From: Marsupella aquatica
Lineage: Eukaryota > Marchantiophyta
Direction of reading: 5' to 3'
DNA length: 64,000 nt
Assembly: GCA_973895155.1 (NCBI GenBank)
Contig: OZ316896.1
Location: forward strand, 9,238,001 to 9,302,000
The notes below the pieces were generated by a model. It was not told the DNA's origin. It searched no databases and saw nothing but the letters and a program-made list of their open reading frames with translations. Every line of letters begins with the position of its first letter. Position 1 is the first letter of the stretch. Positions 55,805-64,000 of the stretch are shown here, one piece after another. A program made the translations under genes and the position numbers.

Positions 55805-58800
55805 ATGGAGAATTTGATAATCCTCGCCGAGTCAATGCAGCAGGCTGCAGCTCTGCTGGCAGACGAGGATGCCGAAGATGCATCGAAGCGAGTCCCTCCA
55901 ACGTTTCTGAACGTCGTCGCGGTGGGAAATATTGTACGTACCGCTTCTTCGCTTCTTGTGATCTTTAACAGGTGGACTGGAACTGTGAAGGAAGGCAGCC
56001 GGCTATTGCAGGCGATCTCGAATCTGGCCAACAATGCTTGCTAAATGAAGCCAGAGATCACTCTCTCGTGAATGTGATGGAACCTGAGAGCTGCTTGTCG
56101 TTGAGCATCGGAGCTCATCGACCTTGCCTTCGTTGATGTTCCGAGTTGATCGTTGGAGTTGCTCTTCTGAACGTTTCTCTTGTGTCCGCTGCGCAGGGGG
56201 CAGGAAAGTCGGCAGTGCTGAACAGCCTCATCGGGCATCCTGTACTGGTACGTGCGAATGGTTTCCACCTTCTTGACTCCGGGTACACCTGATCTGGGCT
56301 CCTCCGTTAATGTTGTAGACCGAAGCGCGGGTTATCCCTAATTCTCTATCTTAATTTTCGTGAGGGAATCCGCATCTCCGATTGCCTTGCTTTTTATTTT
56401 TTTCGAGCTGAGTAGTAGCTTTGCTTTTGTTTCGCCTCGGAAATACCTGGCCTGATATTTTACGTTGGGAGAAATGATGGATCCACTTGTCGGTTGAGAT
56501 AGTGAGGGGAACGTGGGTCTGATCGTGGAGATCGAAGCCTCTTGACCTTTTATGCCCCGTTGTGGGAGCTTGTCTGTCGGAGATCCTTAGCCCATACATA
56601 AATGTGGGCCTCTTTCGTTTTTGGAGCATGTTACAATGTTGGCTTCTCTAAATAATCGCAACTGTCGTGGTTTTCTATCTCGTCAGGGTCCACATTAGAC
56701 TGTCCTGACGATCCTTAGCCTTATTCTTCCGTTCCAGGTGTCGTCTAGTCTAAGTCTCAACTCGAGAAATTGAGAGAGAAGTGATCATTAAATTCTGTCG
56801 ATAGCGTTTTCACCTATCATAGTTGAGTTTTGATGTGTATGTGCACCTTATTTGGTCGTTGATCTGGTTATATCGGGTCTCTGTACAGCCTACCGGAGAA
56901 AATGGAGCTACTCGTGTCCCCATTCTGATAGAATTGCAACGCGATGCGTCGAGCAGCAGACGAGGGTTGGCAATACAAGTTGATGGAAGAACACAATCTG
57001 TGTCTGCAAGTAAGATACTACTGTTTCGTATCGACAATAGGTCGTAGTGGTCCCTGTGATGGTTAAAACTTTATAGCGTTGAGTGATTTCTTTTCAAGCT
57101 CACTGCCCCTGGCTAGAACCAGACGAGTTTGGTTCCTAATCTAGAGTATATGGAGTAATTAAATGTGAGTCGGGAGAATTCCAGTTAGTCGTCAATGACG
57201 TAGACATAGGGACATCATTGTGGCATTCATTGTCTTGCAGGGCCGTCTACGTCATGAAGAAACGTTAGGGCCACATTTTCTCGGTTCCCTTTCATTTCGT
57301 ACTCGTGTGATTTTGCCAATACTGTGATTTATTCTGAATGAGTATATCTACCACCCTGCAGGTGAATTGAGGCATTCCCTTCAAGGCAGATTAAGCAAAT
57401 GGCAGCCAAGCAAAAGTCGCTCAGAGGAAATTAATCTGAAGCTGCTTTCAAGCTCAGGTCTTTTATTAAGCCACCAGCTTTCAGCATTATTCTAGATTGT
57501 TGCTAAACGTACTGTAACCCCCATTTTAATTCTTAAATGCAGTTATCATTATAATTGCTCTCGACATTAACAAATTAACTGTGTGGGAGCTGGTCTGCAA
57601 TCCTGCCTGCAATGTGCCTTCCTCCCCAGTCATCACCGGGTTGTTGGCTTTGATCAGTCACAGAAGACATGAACCGTGGTTGAATCGGATTCTGTAGTTT
57701 TGAAAAGCATTATCCCACCTTCCAACTGGGTCCTCGAAGATGTAGATATGATCTTTGTGATTTCTCAATCTTGCTTGATGATTTCGTGATGGCTGAAGGT
57801 AGTAATGATCATGTCAAGTGTTTTACCATTTGTAATAGGAGTAAGATCCCGAAAGCTGTGTACATCAGTTTGTAATAAATCCGGTTTGAAGTACTTTCTA
57901 GTGGATAGTAGTAGCACTGACCTTCAAACTCTCAGCCATACATACTTAGACAGCAGATGAGAAATGAATGCGGGTCTATGCAAAATGCCTACACTTCCGC
58001 GTTTGCCTTGTACTTTCAATACCTTCAACGTGATTATATAGTAGACATAAGTTTTCACATATGTTTGCTTCTGTGTATATCTTGGTAGACTTATTGATTA
58101 CTCTGGCTGTTGATGCAGCTCCGCCTTTGAAGTTGATTGATTTACCTGGGCTTGAACAGCGCTCAGCCTTGGAAGATTCCCTGGTTAGTCGCAGTCTTGT
58201 ACCTATAGCTTATGATTAAATGGTGGCTGCTGCTGCTTTATTTCTCTAGACGTGCTCACTTGTGGCGTTCTTGCAGTTTTATCCTAGGGTTGGGCAGTCA
58301 TGTAGACTGCGTGTTTCCCGCAAATGATGGTCCGCAGGTTGCCAGACTCTGCTAGCTAGGTAGTGACAGTAGCTGATGGCAATTGGGTTTTCCCTATGTG
58401 GTGTGAAATATCCTCGGCTCTGAATCTGTTTTCTGCTTAATGCAGGTGCAAGATTATGCGGAACACTCTGATTCTATCCTATTACTCGTGGTACCTGCAA
58501 CACAAGCACGTGATATAATGGGATCTCGAGGCTTGAAATTGGTCCAAGAATTGGATCCTGAGGGTAGGATTACTATGATCTTTCCTTAACAGACTGATGG
58601 GGGATGCCCCCGTATGGAGCGGACTATTAACATGGTGGTTAGGCCATTTTATTATAGTTGTACCAGGCTTTCTGTCCTTTTTTGTCTGCTATCCAGGCGC
58701 TACTCCTTTATTAAACAGTGTCGCTTAAGAGACATACCAAACGAATCCTTAGTCATGCAGTTGAATTATTTATTTTCTAATCTGCAAAATAAGTACCTAT

Positions 58801-61800
58801 TCGTTTTGGTTGCTAGGTCAATCGATTCCAGATATCGTTAGATCACATGATCCTTACATGTATTTGTATTCGAACAGGGACTAGGACGGTAGGTGTCATC
58901 AGTAAAGTGGACCAAGCTGCTTCGGATCAGAGAAGCTTGGCTGCTGTGCAAGCTCTTCTGTCTGGTCAAGGTCCTTCTTCCACGATGGAATTTCCATGGG
59001 TGGCTCTAATTGGCCAGTCCGTATCAATTGCGGCGGCCCATGCTGGTAGTGGAGCTGAAGATTCTCTCGAGACTGCGTGGAAGGCAGAAGCAGAGTCTTT
59101 GAAATCTATATTAAGTGGTGCATCTTCTTCAAAGCTTGGAAGGATTGCCCTTGTAGAAACGCTTTCGAGACAGATTCACAAGCGGCTGAAAAGTCGACTT
59201 CCTGCGATTCTTTCTGGGTACTACCTGGTTACAGTGTTTTTGGTTGGTGGTGTAATTAATGGTATTGGGTTTCTAGTTTGAGGACTTAGCCGGGTATAGT
59301 TTTCTATTTGACATCCAGGAGGCAGTTGGAGGTCTTAGGGCAGGGTAGAAGATCTTGGTAAATCTACTGCAAATAATAGAGTAGCTCAGCTAGGCAACTA
59401 GTGCTGACAGGCATAAGTTCTTGAAGCAATTGCTCCGATACGGGTGTGGTGGTAATAGCGTGACCGTCATTTGTTTCCAACGTATTTACTTTTCTTTTTC
59501 TTTCGTGGCAGGTTGGAGGGGAAATCACAGGTTGTGGAAGAAGAGTTGGTGAGGCTAGGAGAAATGAGGGTGGAGACTGTGGAGGGCACTCGTTCGATTG
59601 CTCTGGAACTTTGTCGCGAATTTGATGACAAGTTCCTAGAAACCATGTCGTCAGGAGAGGTATAGGCATTTGAGCTTCCTGTGCCCTGCGCGACTTTGTG
59701 TTGTAGGTGTTTATTTTGTTCTGCTTGCTGTGCCGACTATAACTGGACGTTTTGAGTTAGTTTGTACGTCTGCGTGGGATAGCATAGAAGTAAAAGGCTC
59801 GCACTGATATGTTCTCAAGATGAAACTTTTCAGGTTGGAGGTTGGAAGGTAGTTTCAAGCTTCGAAGGGACATTGCCCCAAAGATTTAGGAGTCTTCCAC
59901 TCCAGTCGCTCTTTGAGATGAATAGCGTGAAAAAGGTATAGGCTAACGTCCACCTCGATTCAAATCTTACATGCGTGGTTTGGCCAACATTTGGTATCAT
60001 ATTTGTTGTTGGTATTTGCATTCTCTGTCCGACAATATCTCTAGTATAATTTAAGCAATGAAGGAGCTACCATTGAACTAATGGTTCTAATCGTTCTTTT
60101 CTCCTGCCAGCTTGTCCTGGAGGCAGATGGGTATCAGCCATATCTACTGTCACCAGAGAAGGGGTTGCGGGCACTCGTGAGAAAAGCATTGGAGCTGGCA
60201 AAAGATCCTGCAAAGAGCTGTGTTGATGAAGTACGTGGGTTTGAGACTGCTGCTTTTTGTGTAGCGAGGAGTTTTGCAACTGAAATGGAACAATCGAATG
60301 CTATGAATTAGATTTTCTGGTTGGCTTTTTAACGATTGATTGGTTCGGCGGTAAGTTAGGTTCAGAGTTTAGGTGGAGATACAAAGCCTGATTAGGTCGG
60401 TTGGTGGTTTGTACCTAGTAGACAAATGGAAAATGATTGCATTGCTTTGTTAATGGCAGGTACATCGAATCCTTGTGGACATTGTTTCTGCCGCTGCAAA
60501 TGCAACTCCTGGGTTGGGTCGATATCCACCTCTCAAGAGAGAGGTAATGCCTTGGATTTGATTTTTCAATTTGGAATGACTTTCTTGTTATTTGATCAAG
60601 TTCAGGTTCATGTGCAAATATCCAGAGAGGATGAGAGTGCTTGCCTAAGTACCTTTTGGAACGTTTGACAACATTACATACAGCCGGTGACGTTTTTTAT
60701 TTATGCCACCAGATTGTCGCAATAGCCAGTTCAGCGCTTGACGGTTATCGGAACGAAGCAAGGAACATGGTGATTGCTCTTGTAGATATGGAACGGGCTT
60801 TTATACCACCTCAACATTTTATTAGGCTGGTGCAACGCAGGTAAGGGATGCTCTGTACCGGATAAGGACTGCACAGCTGATTTAGTGACAATTCCTTTAC
60901 CTTGTGTTGATCATTGGTCACACGTCTACTGTTGCTATTCATTGTGGAAGATTAATAAGACCTTGCTTGTGCCTTGGCTAATGTTTACAGAGTTGTCAGG
61001 GAAATGCTACATAAAACAGTCGCTTCCCAGCAAACACTGTTTGGCACTACCTCTAATGGTGCATCAATTGATTCTGTAATATAATACCCGATATTTTCTG
61101 ATTCAGGATGGATAAACTTCGAAGAGAAGAAGAGTTGAAGGGAGGAACCAGGAAAAAAGCAGTGGAAGCTGAGAATTCTTTATTGAACAAGGTATGCTTC
61201 CACTGTTGCAAGTTGTCGCGATAGCGAGTCTTCAAACCTGGCTGGACTGCTAGCCCGTTTGAGAGATTGTCTTAGTTGGTTTGAGGTGGAAGGAGAGAGA
61301 CATGATACAATGTCATGAAAGGTTTAACTAATTGGGCAATGTTTTGGCTATTATAGGCGACAGCACCCCAAGCTGCCACTGGGAGCTTGAAGGCACAAAA
61401 GGAGAAGCAGGATAAGGAGAAAGACAATCCTGAGCCAGCATCTTCCTTACAAACTGCCGGGCCAAATGGGGAAATTGTAGCAGGTTGTGCACTTGATTTT
61501 ACAGATGCAATTGCAAAACCTTCATATCTCAGCACTGCTTTGCGAATGTTGTGTCAAGGATGTTGTCTGCATGGAAAACATTCCAGTCACCGAAATCCTC
61601 AACCAGCAACTAAATCAAGGTTCTACTGGCTTTGCAGGATATCTTTCGAAACAAAGTGCAAAGACCAACCAATGGACAAAGCGCTGGTTTGTTCTTAATG
61701 AGAAGACAGCTAAGGTACTGTAATAAAGATATTGATTGCCGCTTGAGACAGTTGTCACCCCTTGCTTAAATGTTGATATTCCTAGTTTGCTGTCTCCGGG

Positions 61801-63988
61801 AAGGTATTAGAGTCACAGATGTTGGCTGTCGGCTATAAAGTTGGTCCAGAGATGTATAGCTTTCGATATTCCAAGAAATTCGCACAGCATCTCTGAAGTG
61901 AATGTGTCTGTGTGCAGTTTAGCTACACCAAAAAGCCAGAGGAGAAGCACTTCCGAGGAGTCATCACCCTTGAGGTAAAGGTTATTCCTGCTGACGTTAG
62001 TCCTAGCCATGCTGTTTGATTTCAGCGATTCGTCGGAGTTTTGAAAGTGGATGCACAGTAAAGTTGTGTTTGATTGTCCAGGAATGTCTCATTGAAGATG
62101 CTACTGAGGAGGACATGGAAGTTGCACCAGCTGAGCCCGTCAAAAAGTCTAGCTCCAAGAGCAAGAAGGATAAAGCAGGTGATGAAATTCCGGCTGCAAG
62201 CTTGGCTTTCAAAATCAGCAACAAAGTACCATACAAAACGGTCCTCAAAGGTATGCTGTTGTGTCCTCCCAGTTCGCTGTTGTTGACATTTGATAGAGTT
62301 ATTCGTCGTTGGGTCGTACTGTTATATTTTCTATCAATTTAGTGCAAACTAATTCTTCATTTCGTCGATTGCACGTGTCTTCGGGATGAGCTTTCTTACC
62401 AAGGACAGTTTGTGCACAAGATCATGAGTGTGCTGTGTTGACTTACAAGGCTATGTTTCCTTTCGCAGCACACCATTCAATTGTCTTGAAGGCTGACAAC
62501 ATGGCGGATAAGCTGGATTGGATGACTAGACTAAGAAAATGCATGGGAAGTGCTCCAGCTCCAAAGGAATCAGAATCAACGGGGAAGAAGGGATCCACAA
62601 TGAAAACGTCGTCCTCTGCACCTTCTCTAACTGAAACAAACCGTGCAGCATCAGACGGCCCTGTGGTATGTCATTAATTTCCTCCATCGATGGACGATTC
62701 CCCTTGCAGGATAGTTATTACGAAGTTTGTCTGCTTTTATAGCCACCCCGCCGCCTATTGATTGCGGTTTCTTGGCCAATATGACTAGGATCCGGTCTTT
62801 CAAAGGAGGCCTATCGACCCGGAGGAGGATCTCAGGCTTATGGCACAGGAAGTGCGGGATTATGTAGAAGCTGTTCTGAACAGCTTGTCAGCAAACATTC
62901 CTAAGGTGAGTCTGCCATCTATAGCGTGTCGCCAAGTTAGTGCTACATTGGCATTTTGTTCAAACTGTTTCAATATTGGAGATTCTGTTAGATATACGTA
63001 GTTCCTCTAGATTTGGTTCTTGATGTCTGACTTTGTGTTACGTATGGCCGAGCAGGCAGTGGTCCTTTGTCAAGTGGAGAGATCAAAAGATGCAATGCTT
63101 CCTCAATTGTATAGCTCCTTAAGGTTTGTACAATCGGTGCTTGGCTTACTGGCAGTTTTTCTATGGTTTGAGTGCTTAAGCATTCTAACAATCTAACTGA
63201 TAAGTCTTATGGGAGAAGCAAGTTATGGTCTGAGTATATTCAGTTGGTAAAATACTTTCGCGACGAGTGTAGTTTGAGGGAGACGACGTTGCTGATCGAG
63301 CATACAGATGCCATTCTAGGTTTATGTACTGTCAATTGGAATTGTTTTTACGGCTACTTACCGGAAAAAAGATGAGCAAGGAATTACAGGAAGTCAGAAA
63401 TAGCCAGGATTGGGATGTTGTCGGCACAAATTCTGACTGTATAAGCCCGGAAATGCTTTTTGTACAGCTCGCATACTACAGCAAAAATTCAGGAGCTATT
63501 ACAAGAGGATCAAGGTGTAAAGAAACGCAGGGATAAAGTGCAACGCCAAGCTTCTCTCCTAACAAAGCTGACCCGTCAGCTTAGTATACATGAAGCTCGT
63601 GCATCTAATGCTGAGGGATTTAGTGGTCCTGACAGTAATGGTAAGCTTCTGCTCTCTTTATATTTAGTCAGTTGGAGCCTAAAATTTCTGTCAGTTGACT
63701 TTTCCTAATACCTGTAAGTTTTTATTTTATCTACTCTTTTGCACAGGATCTTCTACCCCGAAAGCGGCAGAACCAGACGATTGGCGAGTTGCCTTTGAAG
63801 AGGCTGGAAGTGCATCACGGTCGAGTGCACCAAGTCCTCGCGGTAGCTCACGGATGGGGAATGGTGATGTAAGTTCACGCTACGGTGATAACGATGAAAA
63901 TGGGGATCTGGGTTCACAGAGCATGAGGAGGACTCCAGGCCGCCTCCCTCCACCTCCTCCAGGCAGCAACATGTATAATAGATATTAA
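55805..63988 (+). CDS. DRP2: dynamin-related protein 2 (DRP2A/B type), complete, 22 coding exons
   Basis: Large GTPase that pinches off clathrin-coated vesicles at the plasma membrane and trans-Golgi/cell plate. Exons: 55805-55933, 56197-56247, 56889-57009, 57362-57457, 58119-58183, 58446-58563, 58878-59217, 59512-59659, 59834-59935, 60111-60230, 60460-60543, 60713-60840, 61107-61191, 61357-61483, 61638-61714, 61918-61974, 62082-62250, 62469-62665, 62789-62905, 63056-63123, 63468-63640, 63747-63988. All introns are GT-AG. The sum is 2814 nt, giving 937 codons plus TAA, close to Arabidopsis DRP2. GTPase motifs: G1 GNIGAGKS (41-48), G2 Thr68, G3 DLPG (140-143), G4 SKVD (202-205). Middle/stalk about 300-560. 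PH domain about 572-700 (GYLSKQSAK ... WMTRLRKCM). GED about 739-865. Short Pro-rich tail (RLPPPPPG). The start is supported by the conserved [13 protein letters not shown]. The ORF is intact with all key residues present; exon borders were assigned by eye from homology and phase. Confidence 0.95.
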
Positions 63989-64000
63989 GCAGTCGAAATT

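Overview
This is nuclear DNA of a land plant. The evidence is a complete, intron-rich plant-type dynamin gene (DRP2) at the right end, two L-type lectin receptor kinase genes (a plant-only architecture), and a plant Copia retrotransposon primed by initiator tRNA-Met. The mix of intronless LecRK genes, long AT-rich spacers and unusual mobile genes hints at a non-seed plant such as a bryophyte, but the sequence alone does not name the species. Layout, left to right: 1-4068 holds a dispersed repeat, a TIR/TA-TSD DNA-transposon relic and unassigned spacer. 4069-8960 is the first copy of a ~4.8 kb segmental duplication (LecRK on +, an unidentified decayed gene on -). 8961-19100 holds a second copy of the dispersed repeat, AT-rich spacer with a transposon fragment, and an exon-like fragment at 13.65 kb in otherwise featureless DNA. 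20075-37100 is a nest of mobile DNA. A DUF7869-type transposase gene (-) and an unusual gene (+) are divergent around an array of palindromic ~71-bp repeats. The + gene encodes a ParB-like domain, a beta-class-like DNA methyltransferase and an FCP1/NIF-type HAD phosphatase domain. A 6.7-kb Copia element (25104-31799, TSD CCAAG) sits inside its coding sequence. 37600-40640 holds a motif-rich spacer, a solo LTR (TSD GCATG) and a tandem repeat. 40641-44363 is a restriction-like-endonuclease non-LTR retrotransposon bounded by a 7-bp TSD. 44577-49278 is the second copy of the LecRK duplication. 49280-54700 is repeats and satellites, some carrying copies of sequence found just upstream of DRP2. 55805-63988 is DRP2 (22 coding exons, 937 codons). 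How it fits together: the two LecRK blocks are a segmental duplication now about 35.6 kb apart, and the DNA between them includes recognised retroelements. Each LecRK copy carries a different apparent lesion (lost ATG on the left, 4-nt frameshift on the right), so neither is a straightforward intact gene. DRP2 is the only clearly intact host gene. The most novel content is the ParB-methyltransferase-phosphatase gene and its palindrome array. All ORFs there are interrupted, so it is a relic whose intact relatives should be sought elsewhere in this genome and clade.
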